DNA of 64,000 nt. Origin: Bacillus sp. SM2101. GTDB lineage: Bacteria > Bacillota > Bacilli > Bacillales > SM2101. The position numbers and the translations under genes were made by a program. Numbering within the stretch: the stretch's first letter is position 1; every line of letters begins with the position of its first letter. Where the stretch lies: NCBI RefSeq assembly GCF_018588585.1, contig NZ_JAEUFG010000004.1:1-64000 (forward strand), in the 5' to 3' direction. A model generated the notes under the pieces. It ran no database searches. It saw nothing but the letters and a program-made list of their open reading frames with translations, and was not told where the DNA came from. This document shows, one piece after another, positions 16,705 through 26,177 of the stretch.

Positions 16705-16887
16705 ATGAACTACAAAAAGCACAACTATACAATAAGTGATCATTATTTTGAAATTGATGAAGCTCACTCAGTAATTATTGTTTCAAAGAATAATATAGAG
16801 ATAGCTAATATTCCGAACAACTATAACCGAGAGCTAACAGTAAATGAATTTTTTCAAATAGTGAGTGATTATAAAAGTAAACATTAA
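16705..16887 (+). CDS. Small protein of unknown function
   Basis: A 60-residue soluble protein (begins MNYKKHNYTI). GGGGGATTACAT precedes the ATG and a clear terminator follows. No domain is recognised. Confidence 0.55.
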   Translation: MNYKKHNYTISDHYFEIDEAHSVIIVSKNNIEIANIPNNYNRELTVNEFFQIVSDYKSKH

Positions 16888-16892
16888 CCAAT

Positions 16893-16918
16893 AAACGCTT
16901 ATATAATGAGCGTTTTTT
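16893..16918 (+). terminator. Intrinsic terminator
   Basis: AAACGCT pairs with AGCGTTT and is followed by TTT; the loop is TATATAATG. Confidence 0.75.
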
Positions 16919-17016
16919 CTCATATTATAATAATATTGATTATTTTCCTTGTGAAATTATGAAACCAAAAAGCAGTTTAAAACGTAGTACAAGTATAACT
17001 TCAAGGAGGTAAAAAA

Positions 17017-17535
17017 ATGTTGCATGAAAGCGATAAAATTAAACAATTAGACATTACAGAGAGTACCTTAACTTTCTCTGAGATATATAATAAACCATAT
17101 TTCCCAAAGGAACTAGATGAGGATATAAAAAAATCCAATTTACTACTATTGCCACACGAAGGTTTTAGAGATTTCGAAAAACCAGTATTCCCAGAGCAAA
17201 CAATGGAATTCTTTAATTATGTTAAGGCCTTTGATAATGAGAATTTCCATAGTGAGATTTGTATTTCCGATGATGATTATTATGAACTTGAACTTCATTC
17301 TGCTTTAATAACTATTCCAACATTAATCTTGGACAAGGTTGTATTACCATTGGCAATCAGTATTATTGCATCATACGCACTAGAATTAAAGCAAAAACGT
17401 AAAAAAGATGTAAAAATAAAAGTAAATATGACAGTTGTAGATGGTGAAAAATCCAAAAACTTATCTTATGAGGGAGATTCTGAAAATCTCAACGAAACAC
17501 TAAAAGCTGCAAATGATGAATTTTTCAACTCATAA
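17017..17535 (+). CDS. Protein with one membrane segment, unknown function
   Basis: A 172-residue protein. Residues ~1-90 are acidic and soluble, one hydrophobic segment follows (VVLPLAISIIASYAL), then a basic stretch (KQKRKKDVKIKV) and a soluble tail. The ATG follows GGAGGTAAAAAA. It is 15 bp upstream of the SEC-C gene, and the two probably form a functional pair. I do not recognise the family. Confidence 0.65.
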   Translation: MLHESDKIKQLDITESTLTFSEIYNKPYFPKELDEDIKKSNLLLLPHEGFRDFEKPVFPEQTMEFFNYVKAFDNENFHSEICISDDDYYELELHSALITIPTLILDKVVLPLAISIIASYALELKQKRKKDVKIKVNMTVVDGEKSKNLSYEGDSENLNETLKAANDEFFNS

Positions 17536-17550
17536 TGGAAAGGAAAAGTT

Positions 17551-18384
17551 ATGGAATTTAACGAGATAAAACAATATTTGATGAATTTTGATGGCAGCCA
17601 ATTAAAACCCAATATCCTAAATTCTCTCTCTTCTCTAAAAAAAAGAGCCGTTTCGGAAAACAATCAAATACTTGCAAAAGAAATATGGTGTATTGAACAG
17701 GTGTATAAAGTATTAAATCATTATTTAGGTGCATACAAAGACATGAAAAATAATGATTTTTACAATGCGTGGAATGAGCTAGATAGGGCTGATATTGAGT
17801 TATTCTTTTTGAGAAAACACTTTAATTACACAAATAATCAGTATAGGTTAGATTCAATAGAAAAAAACATTTATCAACTTCAAAAGTTATTTCCTTATAA
17901 ACATTTTTTCAGCAGAGAATCTATTGTAAAAAAATGGAAGTTTAGTATTTGTAACAAAACTATTTCTGTAAGAAAATCATGCTCACATAGAATTGGAGAG
18001 ATATACAACGGGGAACAGTGTGTTAGAATTGCACAAGATTTTGAGTTTATAGGTGTAGCTATTGTTACCGACCCTTTTGATAAGTATACGGTCGTTTTTC
18101 CAGAAGACCTTGAATACAATTACGCTATGTTAGAAAATTTAATGAAATATTTATCACACCCCTTTGAAAAATGGGAACTTGAAATAAGTAAAGAAACACT
18201 TCCACAATTTAAGAACCTAGGCAGAAATCATTCATGCCTCTGTCAATCTGGGAAAAAATATAAAAATTGTTGTTTAAAGTCCGGTGAAGACCTTTTTGAC
18301 CATTATCAAATGAACTTTTTAGAAAAGTCCTCCAAAGGCATACCAACAGAACCAATACAACTAATTAATACTTGGAAAAACTAA
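17551..18384 (+). CDS. SEC-C zinc-motif protein
   Basis: A 277-residue protein with a helical N-terminal half and a C-terminal SEC-C zinc-binding motif at residues ~226-248 (HSCLCQSGKKYKNCCLKSG). The usual form is CPCGSGKKYKKCC; here the second Cys pair is intact and one Gly is Gln. SEC-C motifs tether SecA and many unrelated proteins to partners or nucleic acid. The gene is paired with 17017-17535. Function is unknown; defence cargo is an inference from position. Confidence 0.72.
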   Translation: MEFNEIKQYLMNFDGSQLKPNILNSLSSLKKRAVSENNQILAKEIWCIEQVYKVLNHYLGAYKDMKNNDFYNAWNELDRADIELFFLRKHFNYTNNQYRLDSIEKNIYQLQKLFPYKHFFSRESIVKKWKFSICNKTISVRKSCSHRIGEIYNGEQCVRIAQDFEFIGVAIVTDPFDKYTVVFPEDLEYNYAMLENLMKYLSHPFEKWELEISKETLPQFKNLGRNHSCLCQSGKKYKNCCLKSGEDLFDHYQMNFLEKSSKGIPTEPIQLINTWKN

Positions 18385-18574
18385 CATTGCATATTTTAAC
18401 AATATACGTCTAAGCAATATTAGCCAAATGGAATGAAGACGTTTTCGATTAACCGTACTTTATATTGAATTCCTATCAATCTATCAAACTGAAAATATTC
18501 AGCCATTATGTCAAAGTCATGATAAGAACGTTTAATTCTACTCATGACTTTTTTGTTGGAGTTAATTTTTCATG

Positions 18575-18892
18575 CTAAGTTAAAAAGTTTTCATCATTCC
18601 CCTTATTAATATCACTACTAATAGAACCCATTTTATTTATCGGTGTTGGTAACAAGTTATTTGAAATTTCTCCAACATTTTTTATTTCTACCGCATTAGT
18701 CCTGGTGTTTGTTGATACCACAAGTAGCTCTCCATCATCATATTGATTAAAGAAAATCTTTTCTGTACGAAGTGGGTAGTGCCCGACATTCATTAGCTCA
18801 GTTTTATAAATATCCGTTGGTGATTCATTTATTTCTATGCTATGAAATTCTCCATTTATAATTACTCCAAAGTTATAGGTATGTTCATTCAT
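18575..18892 (-). CDS. Protein of unknown function next to matrixin
   Basis: A 105-residue soluble protein (begins MNEHTYNFGV) with beta-rich character and a C-terminal polar tail. The ATG at 18892 follows AGAAAAGGAGCAAAAATA. It lies 92 bp downstream of the matrixin gene on the same strand and could be its partner or inhibitor; there is no sequence evidence for either. Confidence 0.55.
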   Translation of the reverse strand: MNEHTYNFGVIINGEFHSIEINESPTDIYKTELMNVGHYPLRTEKIFFNQYDDGELLVVSTNTRTNAVEIKNVGEISNNLLPTPINKMGSISSDINKGNDENFLT

Positions 18893-18984
18893 TATTTTTG
18901 CTCCTTTTCTATATAAAAAATACCAAATCACAGATGAAGAATATAAATTAATCTGATAAGAAAATATGAAATAATTTAGTTTAA

Positions 18985-19779
18985 CTAGTGTGATCCATAC
19001 AAATCTTGAACAGCTAATATATCATCTTGGGTTAGCGAACGTTTGACAGTATTTGAACTAACTCTTGGGTACATAATAGCCCCAAAAACATTAGAATGTG
19101 CTATTCCTAAAATATGACCAATTTCATGAACTGCAACAGTCTCTATATCAAATTGACCCGGAAATGCCCCAATACACCATGTATGCTCAGAATCATCAAA
19201 GTGAACCGGTAAAGGTAGACTATTTACTACTACTGAACAACCGGGAGGAAAGTCTGCATGTGCTAATACATCTCCTACCATACTGTGATCTGGATCATTC
19301 GCATCTCTCCACCCAATCAAAATATCTGGCTCGTCTGCTGATGACACCTCAAGAAATCTTAGAGGAGAGACGCTTGACCAAGTATTGAAGGCATTCTTTA
19401 TAGCATTTATTCCATCTTCTCTAGAAACATCTGTAGTAACCTCATCAATCGCATACCTTAAAGTAGTTCTATCCCAGTCACATACTGTTGAAAAAGCAAC
19501 ACTATTATTCAAGTCAGGTAAGCCACAACGGGGAGCATTCATCAAATCCCGAGTTTCTTGATCGAATTCTCCAGTTTCTTCTATTTTATAGAAATGCTGA
19601 TACTTTTTTAGTGCTTCTGATGTGTTTTCATCTAAAAGAGAAGGCGAGTAAGATTGTTTGTCTAAATAACCATATTCTGATAAAAATTCTTGAACTATTT
19701 GAATTTGACTATTCTCTTCTCCAATTTTTGTTAAATTGACTTTTTCCAATTCATGTGAAAAACCATCGCTATTCTTCAT
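18985..19779 (-). CDS. Matrixin (MMP-like) zinc metalloprotease zymogen
   Basis: A 264-residue protein with an N-terminal peptidoglycan-binding-type helical domain (~18-80), an MMP cysteine switch APRCGLPD with Cys85, and an M10A catalytic domain with the zinc motif HEIGHILGIAH (His218, Glu219, His222, His228) followed by the Met-turn region IMYP. The cysteine is expected to ligate the active-site zinc and keep the enzyme latent until cleaved. No export signal is visible. It is unusual cargo in the position where tail-tip and lysis genes would normally follow the tape measure gene. Confidence 0.88.
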   Translation of the reverse strand: MKNSDGFSHELEKVNLTKIGEENSQIQIVQEFLSEYGYLDKQSYSPSLLDENTSEALKKYQHFYKIEETGEFDQETRDLMNAPRCGLPDLNNSVAFSTVCDWDRTTLRYAIDEVTTDVSREDGINAIKNAFNTWSSVSPLRFLEVSSADEPDILIGWRDANDPDHSMVGDVLAHADFPPGCSVVVNSLPLPVHFDDSEHTWCIGAFPGQFDIETVAVHEIGHILGIAHSNVFGAIMYPRVSSNTVKRSLTQDDILAVQDLYGSH

Positions 19780-19865
19780 ATAACCACCCCTTCATAAATT
19801 TTTGAAACAGTAATTATCCTTTGTTCTTCACTTAAAAATTATGTAAAAGGTCTTTTCACTTCCAA

Positions 19866-19896
19866 AATAAAAAAACAGCCCTCCAAATGGAAGGCT
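19866..19896 (-). terminator. Terminator of the late (structural) operon
   Basis: On the minus strand AGCCTTCC pairs with GGAGGGCT around ATTT, followed by a run of Ts. It lies 27 bp after the tape measure stop, so the structural operon ends here. Confidence 0.8.
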
Positions 19897-19923
19897 TACA
19901 AATATATATTTAAAATAACAGCA

Positions 19924-22900
19924 CTACTTAAGTCCTCTTTTTTCCATTCCTTTTGAAAACTCTTTAATTGTATATTTCGCATATTGTTCAGCCATTTTTC
20001 GATCAAACTTCTGATGTTGTTTAACTTCATACTGTTGATTGATTATTATTTCATATTTATCTCCTGGTTGATCAGATTTTGATGAGTTATTTTTATTAAA
20101 CTCGAACTCACTCAATCTATTTGAAAAATCACTAATACCATGCACCATCACATCACTTAGTACAAATTCACCTTGTTTTAGAATAGCCGGTATTTTATCA
20201 GGCTCTAAGTTTAATGGTGCATCTCCAACCCAACCGCCATCATGATATTTCTTATATCCTAACCGTTGATTAGTCTCATGCATATCTTCAGCAATAACAA
20301 GATCAACATCATGTTCACGAGCAATTCTGCGTATTTCTGCATAGTCGTCATCTTCAATATTAGGGATATCTTGTGTATAATCATGATGGTTATCGTTGCT
20401 ACTTGAACTAGAACTCCTATTAGACACTGAATCCTGTGCATCTTTTACTTTGTCAATGAGATTTAAAAACTCTTGCCAACTACCACCTAACTCCTTGATA
20501 GTTTCCTCATTCATTCCTGAGAAGTCTTCTAGAAATTCAGCAAGCTTATCTTTAACATTATCAACATTGTCATTTAGTATTTGCTCACGAACATTAGCAA
20601 AATAACGTTCATCATTCATTAACTCGTTGTAATGATACTCGGTCTCTTGACGAATACGTTCAAGTCGCTCTTTTTCAGTATCGTATTTTTCATCTTCAGC
20701 TTCTTTCTTTTCTTCTATTTCTTCCTGATAATCTTCTAATTGATCACTAAGGCTACGTTTTCTTAATTCACGAACACGGTCATTCTGCAAAGATTCAATA
20801 TCTAAAATTGTTTCAGATAATTCTTCCTCAAGTTCTATCCGTTTTGCTTGACCCTCAAAAGAATTATCTAGAGCTAGATTTTTTATTCGATCCTGTAACT
20901 CTAACTTTTCATTTTGTAACTGTTGTAATGTATCCTCATAATCTTCATCATCTGCCTGACGGTCAATGAGCTTTAACTTTTCATTGATCATGGACTCATA
21001 TGCATTTAATTCTTCATCATACATATCAATTTTCTTTTTGTGAGCCTTCTCTAGTTCGTCTAGTTCATCGTCAATTGTATCAAGAGCAATATCCTTTTGC
21101 TGTTCATAGACTTGCTTATATGTATCAATAATTTCATCTGCTAACCCATTAGCGTTGCGTAATCGTTCTTCATTCTCATAATCAGCCATAGATGTGATTT
21201 CCGATTCTAAGGTTAATATATTATTACTGTAGTCTAAATAAGCTAATGATAAATCATTCATTTGGTCAGTTAATTCTTTCTTTTGTGCGATTGTTAGACT
21301 TTCGGTTGCGTTAAGTACCTTTAACAATTCAATTTCCTTTTGTGTTTCATGTTGTTTTTTCTTGTATAAATCAATCTGCTGATACAATAACTTTTGGTAT
21401 TCAACAGAATCTTTTTCATGTAAATGCATCGTTTTTTGTAGCTTCTCCATTTCAAAATTCAAGCCACTAGTGACAGCTTGTTGTTCTTCAATTGAACTTG
21501 TAACCTTATCCCAAGTTGAGGAATATATCTTACTTTCGGCATTCCACCATGCATTAGATAGCGAATTGATACTACTTGTTGTTTCGTCTAACTCTTGAGC
21601 TAATGCGTTATAAACTTCTTTCTGGTCATTCGTTAGCTTAGAGACATCCCCTAGTGCTTGAACCTGAGATTGTAATTCAATTTCTTTCAATTTTAGTTTT
21701 TCAGATTCTTCATGAATTAATTGTTGCTTTTCACGCTCAATATCAGTTTGTTTTTGTAATTCTATACGATAATCAGCAGAAGTGCTTGTTAATTGTTGTA
21801 GCCTACCATTTGATTCTGCGAGTAGTGTATCTAATCGATCTAATTCTTTTGCTGTGTTGTCAGATATATATAAGTCTATTTCTCTTTCTTCTGTTACACG
21901 TTCAGTTGAAGTCTTTGGAGTGGATGATTTAGTTGACTTAGGAATATTTAGACCAATAGAAGAAAAATCAACTTTAACTGGACTAAGAACAATATCTCTA
22001 AATCTATTGACAACACCTTCATACTTCTTAATGTCATCCCACATTCGCATTGCCATTTTTGGATCAGTCTCAAATAACATGGCAGCCCGGTCATTAAATT
22101 GTTGAGTTTCTACATCATAATAATCTGACCATTTTTTAGCTATGGAGTTGATTAATTTATCTTCTATGGCTGCTTTCTTTTCTGCTAAGGTAGCGAATTG
22201 TGTTAGGTCTATACCATACATTTCAACAAGCTCATTTATCCACGTCTCATGTCCTCGTAACGATTCATTGATGAATGTCTCATTAGCTTCTAACTCTTCA
22301 TGTAAAGCATTCTGAGCAACCTGAGACTTCTCATTAATGACTATTTTTAATTGCTCTTGAAGGGCTGTTTCGTCACCGATAAACTGTAATAGTTGGGGAT
22401 AATCGGACATGATAATTTTTAATGCTTCATCAGATAACATGTGATTTTCATTTAATTCTTGAACAATAGAATTGAGTGCTTTAATTTCATTGGTTGCTGT
22501 TTCATATTGCTTCATTAATTCTTCATGAGATAATATATTTTCATCAACTGCATCAGTATTAGCATGCATAAGATTAGTCATATGATCAATCACTTGACTA
22601 GCAATCGTTACCGAACTAAACGCATTTGTTAAAGAGTATTGCCAATTTGAAAAATCAGTTTCACCTTTGATTAAGGCTGTGTTCATTTCTCGTAACACAT
22701 TAACTTGTTCCTCATCTAGCCCCTGTATATCTTCAATAGAAAATATGTCAGCAATATTTGCTGGTAGACTCGTTAGTGTCTCACCAAGATCCGTTACAGC
22801 GTGAGTTGTATTATTAAGAAATTCTTCATACTTAAACCCTTCATCTGCTATGTCAACAAGTGCAACCTTTTCATCAATAAACATCTGAAGGAGTTGTTTT

Positions 22901-24864
22901 TGATCATCAGTTAGATTTTGAGATGCTCCTGATACAGCTAAATATGCATTGGCTTTTTCACGTATGAAATCGCTACTGTTTGATAATATAAGGCTTAATT
23001 CTCGCTCTGTTTCAAGCATTTTTCTATTGTTGAGTATGGTTTTTTCTTGCAATTGAGTTTCTGTAAAATTAATTCGAGGATGCTTTATTGGTCGATTTAA
23101 TTTTACTATTTCCTTTTGAAGATTCTTGACTTCTTTTGCTCGGTCTTTAAGATCCGATTCAAATTTAGCAATTGTCATTTCATCGTAACTTTTCTTGAGC
23201 TTTTGAGCATACTCTAGTTCTTGCTTTACAACATCAACACTTCGTAAATGAGCTTGACCTCGTTCGTCTACTTCTCTTGTTAATATTGGGAATATCTCAT
23301 TAAGTTTATTTTGTACATCAAGGTATTCTTGAGCATCTTTTGACATTTCACCGTTGTTAACTTTTTCAGTGAGAATTTCATACTGGAGAGCTAATGATTT
23401 TATTTGTTCAGAGTTCTCACGATACAACTCATTAATATTATCCTGTTCTGCTTTCAACTTTTTCTGTTCAGTTCTGTATTTAGATATCGAACCAATTAAT
23501 TTTTCAATAGCAAATGTCGCTGCAAATATAGCTGCAAGTGGAAGGAATGTAGTTGAGAGAAAAGTTTTTAATCCTTTGAATGCATTGGTTAAAGTAATCG
23601 TTGAGGACTGTAATATTTTCTGTGAAGCAACTAGTCTTGTATTTTCCATAATTGTAGCTTTGATATTTTTGTTTAATCCTAAAACAGATAGTGCTAATGC
23701 TGTCACCAATGGAGCTAGTAAACCTGTTTTATCAATGACTGATACAAAACCTTCAATGGATGCAACATATGCTTTTCTACTAAGTTGTTGGAACTGATCA
23801 ATTAATGAGTCATAACGTACTTCATTTAACTCATCTAATGCACCTGAAGTCATTGATACATGATCTTGAACATTTGCAAGTGATAAGTATACGTCAGCTT
23901 CTAAATCCTCAAATTTCGCACCAAACAAAGGAACAGAAATAAGATTTCGTTGTAAGTTAGAATCCAAATCACCCAATGCTTTGAATACTTGACTAAGTGC
24001 TTCTTGTGCTTGATCTCCACCATTGGCAAACATATTCATCATCTTATCAGCATTAAGTCCCAATGCTTCATATGCTTCAATCGTTGATTTAGAAGCATCC
24101 TTACTCCGGATAACCATCTCTTTAAGTCCGTCCAACAAAAAGTCAATCGACCATGCTCCGTTCTGAGAGCCCTCAATCATGACATTAAACATCTGTTCCG
24201 CATCATAACCTAAAGTTTTAAGGTGAACAGAATACTCAGCAATTGAATCACTTAGTTCACCTCGCTTATCTAATCCCGACTGAACACCTTGTACGTATAA
24301 ATTAAATGCATCATTAGCACCAATACCAAACTGCTTCATCAATTGGTCAATAGCTTGCATTGTTTCTTGAACAGGCTTACCAAATGTATCTTCAAGAATT
24401 AAAGCTTGCTTAGTCATGTACTCTAATTCTTCCCCTGTTTGTTGGGTAATCTGCTTAACATAAGCCATAGCATCACCGACATGAGTTAGTGATTGACCTA
24501 CATTCCCTCCATAAATTGCTTTCATGGAATTACTCAATTGTTCCATTTCTTTTGTTGAAGCACCAGTGGCAGCCTGTAATCTATTTAATTCTTGGTTAAA
24601 CTGTTCTAACGCAACCGTAGCACCTGCAAAACCAGTAGCAAATGCAAGACTCATCGTTCTGATAGATTTATTAATCTTTTCAATATTAGGTTTTACTTTA
24701 ACTAGTTCTTCATTAAACCCCTTGAAGTCATCCTGTGCCTTTTTCACATTTGTTTTAAATTCCTTGGAGAAGTCAGCAATAGTGACTTTTGCTTCTTTCA
24801 TGCTATCCTGAAATTGTTTAATATCGATAACCAAATCAGACTTTACTTTATAGTTTTTAGCCAT
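19924..24864 (-). CDS. Phage tail tape measure protein
   Basis: A 1646-residue protein, by far the longest in the prophage, directly after the tail chaperone frameshift gene. The N-terminal ~420 residues are the TP901-type tape measure domain (VTIADFSKEFKTNVKKAQDD, RLQAATGASTKEMEQLSNSM). Hydrophobic helices follow near 380-480, then long coiled coils, and the C-terminus ends with the tape-measure-like KYHDGGWVGDAPLNLEPDKI. It sets tail length and indicates a long-tailed siphovirus. ATG at 24864 follows GGAAGGTGATGAA. Confidence 0.93.
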   Translation of the reverse strand: MAKNYKVKSDLVIDIKQFQDSMKEAKVTIADFSKEFKTNVKKAQDDFKGFNEELVKVKPNIEKINKSIRTMSLAFATGFAGATVALEQFNQELNRLQAATGASTKEMEQLSNSMKAIYGGNVGQSLTHVGDAMAYVKQITQQTGEELEYMTKQALILEDTFGKPVQETMQAIDQLMKQFGIGANDAFNLYVQGVQSGLDKRGELSDSIAEYSVHLKTLGYDAEQMFNVMIEGSQNGAWSIDFLLDGLKEMVIRSKDASKSTIEAYEALGLNADKMMNMFANGGDQAQEALSQVFKALGDLDSNLQRNLISVPLFGAKFEDLEADVYLSLANVQDHVSMTSGALDELNEVRYDSLIDQFQQLSRKAYVASIEGFVSVIDKTGLLAPLVTALALSVLGLNKNIKATIMENTRLVASQKILQSSTITLTNAFKGLKTFLSTTFLPLAAIFAATFAIEKLIGSISKYRTEQKKLKAEQDNINELYRENSEQIKSLALQYEILTEKVNNGEMSKDAQEYLDVQNKLNEIFPILTREVDERGQAHLRSVDVVKQELEYAQKLKKSYDEMTIAKFESDLKDRAKEVKNLQKEIVKLNRPIKHPRINFTETQLQEKTILNNRKMLETERELSLILSNSSDFIREKANAYLAVSGASQNLTDDQKQLLQMFIDEKVALVDIADEGFKYEEFLNNTTHAVTDLGETLTSLPANIADIFSIEDIQGLDEEQVNVLREMNTALIKGETDFSNWQYSLTNAFSSVTIASQVIDHMTNLMHANTDAVDENILSHEELMKQYETATNEIKALNSIVQELNENHMLSDEALKIIMSDYPQLLQFIGDETALQEQLKIVINEKSQVAQNALHEELEANETFINESLRGHETWINELVEMYGIDLTQFATLAEKKAAIEDKLINSIAKKWSDYYDVETQQFNDRAAMLFETDPKMAMRMWDDIKKYEGVVNRFRDIVLSPVKVDFSSIGLNIPKSTKSSTPKTSTERVTEEREIDLYISDNTAKELDRLDTLLAESNGRLQQLTSTSADYRIELQKQTDIEREKQQLIHEESEKLKLKEIELQSQVQALGDVSKLTNDQKEVYNALAQELDETTSSINSLSNAWWNAESKIYSSTWDKVTSSIEEQQAVTSGLNFEMEKLQKTMHLHEKDSVEYQKLLYQQIDLYKKKQHETQKEIELLKVLNATESLTIAQKKELTDQMNDLSLAYLDYSNNILTLESEITSMADYENEERLRNANGLADEIIDTYKQVYEQQKDIALDTIDDELDELEKAHKKKIDMYDEELNAYESMINEKLKLIDRQADDEDYEDTLQQLQNEKLELQDRIKNLALDNSFEGQAKRIELEEELSETILDIESLQNDRVRELRKRSLSDQLEDYQEEIEEKKEAEDEKYDTEKERLERIRQETEYHYNELMNDERYFANVREQILNDNVDNVKDKLAEFLEDFSGMNEETIKELGGSWQEFLNLIDKVKDAQDSVSNRSSSSSSNDNHHDYTQDIPNIEDDDYAEIRRIAREHDVDLVIAEDMHETNQRLGYKKYHDGGWVGDAPLNLEPDKIPAILKQGEFVLSDVMVHGISDFSNRLSEFEFNKNNSSKSDQPGDKYEIIINQQYEVKQHQKFDRKMAEQYAKYTIKEFSKGMEKRGLK

Positions 24865-24914
24865 TTCATCACCTTCCTTACACAAAAAAAAGGACACCCC
24901 ATGAAAGAGTATCC

Positions 24915-25627
24915 CTACATTGTTTTTAACATTTGTTTTGCTCGTTTAATAGCATCAAAATCAGTCTCTGCATTTAATGATAGAGTAGCTTCTTGTTCAC
25001 CCATTAGATTATTAAGAAACTCTTTTCTAGCTTCACTTTCCATATTAGGCAGTAAAGCAATCTGAGCTTGCATGATGTATTCTTGACGTTTCACCTTTTC
25101 TGCTTCACGTTTAAGATAGAAAAATTCATCAAGTGGATAATTTAGAATGTCGTTTCTACTCCAATGATAGGTTGAAGCAAATAAACTTATTATTCTTGTA
25201 GTCGATAAAAGTTCCTTATCTATGTACTCGGATTCTTCAGTTACTTCGTCTGAGCCTGAAACAACGTCATCAGAATCTTGAAGGACTTTTTTACCTCTTC
25301 AATTATCACCTTTAAGTTATTAATTTCTAAGATAGCATTGAATAATGGTAAGAATTCATCTAATCCAATCTCTTCAATTATTTCTTTATCAATATCAGAA
25401 GCCACAGAAACAAACTCAAAAACTTCATCATTAAATAGATGCTGTATTGCTGAGGATGTTTCATTAATCATATTGTTATCTTCATTGGTATCAATGTTCA
25501 TAATCACATCGATAATTTTGTTAGGTAATCCACTTATTGCTTTCATTACTTGAGAGTATTTTTTCATGGGAATCTTATTTATTTCATAAGTCTTACCTTG
25601 TACGTATACTTTTTTCATATCCTTCAA
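24915..25627 (-). CDS. Tail assembly chaperone GT fusion (programmed -1 frameshift)
   Basis: Ribosomes reading the 128-residue chaperone can slip -1 at A_AAA_AAG (25292-25286), bypass its stop at 25241, and continue for 123 codons to TAG at 24915. This would give a ~237-residue protein. The extension is fully open and contains YHWSRNDILNYPLDEFFYL, a motif typical of the T part of phage tail chaperones. Such G/GT pairs precede the tape measure gene in most siphoviruses. Slippage is inferred from the heptamer, position and open frame. Confidence 0.85.
25241..25627 (-). CDS. Tail assembly chaperone G
   Basis: The unshifted 128-residue product, starting at a TTG behind GGAGGGTGATGTAG and ending at a TAA after QAQTK. 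It shares its first 114 codons with the GT fusion. The G protein normally coats the tape measure protein during tail assembly, together with a small amount of GT. Confidence 0.85.
   Translation of the reverse strand: MKDMKKVYVQGKTYEINKIPMKKYSQVMKAISGLPNKIIDVIMNIDTNEDNNMINETSSAIQHLFNDEVFEFVSVASDIDKEIIEEIGLDEFLPLFNAILEINNLKVIIEEVKKSFKILMTLFQAQTK
25286..25292 (-). other. -1 ribosomal frameshift slippery site
   Basis: On the minus strand the codons GTA AAA AAG contain A_AAA_AAG, the most slippery -1 heptamer known in bacteria (as in dnaX). The -1 frame stays open through to 24915. Confidence 0.82.
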
Positions 25628-25642
25628 CTACATCACCCTCCT

Positions 25643-26155
25643 TTATTCTGATGCTTCACCAATTCTAAAATAGTTACCTGCTGTTGACGGATCCCCAGTA
25701 CGTGCTAATGCCTGAAACTCCACTTCAATTTTTGATGTATCTTTTCCGTATCTACGTTTATACTCTGTGTTAGGAAATGCTTTAAAGATAGTAATGTCAT
25801 ATGATTTATCATCAACAGGAAGTTTACGAGGATGAACAGTAATTTCTTTTGCTTTTTCTCTTGCACTCTGCCACAACTTTCCGTCCTGGATACCTTTAGT
25901 CGTTACCCCATCTTTGATTTCTTCAGCAAATGGTAAGATCATCATAATCTTGTCATAGTCTTCTTCATGCATGGCACACTTCAAACGAACATCCCATGCT
26001 TCAATTAATTTATCGTAGTGTTTTAATTCATACAGATCTATATCAATAAGTTCTGGTTTGGCTATGAATTCAGCCGCATCAGCCTGCACACCAATATTCA
26101 TACCATCTACTAAAATGTCACTCATTCCATATAAAACTTTAATATCTTCTGCCAT
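25643..26155 (-). CDS. Phage major tail (tube) protein
   Basis: A 170-residue protein immediately upstream of the tail chaperones, the usual place of the tail tube gene. It has tube-like features: an N-terminal strand (ILVDGMNIGVQADAAEF), a central helix, and a C-terminal segment KIEVEFQALARTGDPSTAGN ending YFRIG. It resembles the product of 26552-27064 in order and motifs. Confidence 0.8.
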   Translation of the reverse strand: MAEDIKVLYGMSDILVDGMNIGVQADAAEFIAKPELIDIDLYELKHYDKLIEAWDVRLKCAMHEEDYDKIMMILPFAEEIKDGVTTKGIQDGKLWQSAREKAKEITVHPRKLPVDDKSYDITIFKAFPNTEYKRRYGKDTSKIEVEFQALARTGDPSTAGNYFRIGEASE

Positions 26156-26177
26156 ATTTAAAACATCCTTTCAATTT

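Noticed and set aside
21654-22105. Plus-strand frames inside the tape measure gene
   Set aside because: Antisense shadows of a long coiled-coil gene; no ribosome binding sites.
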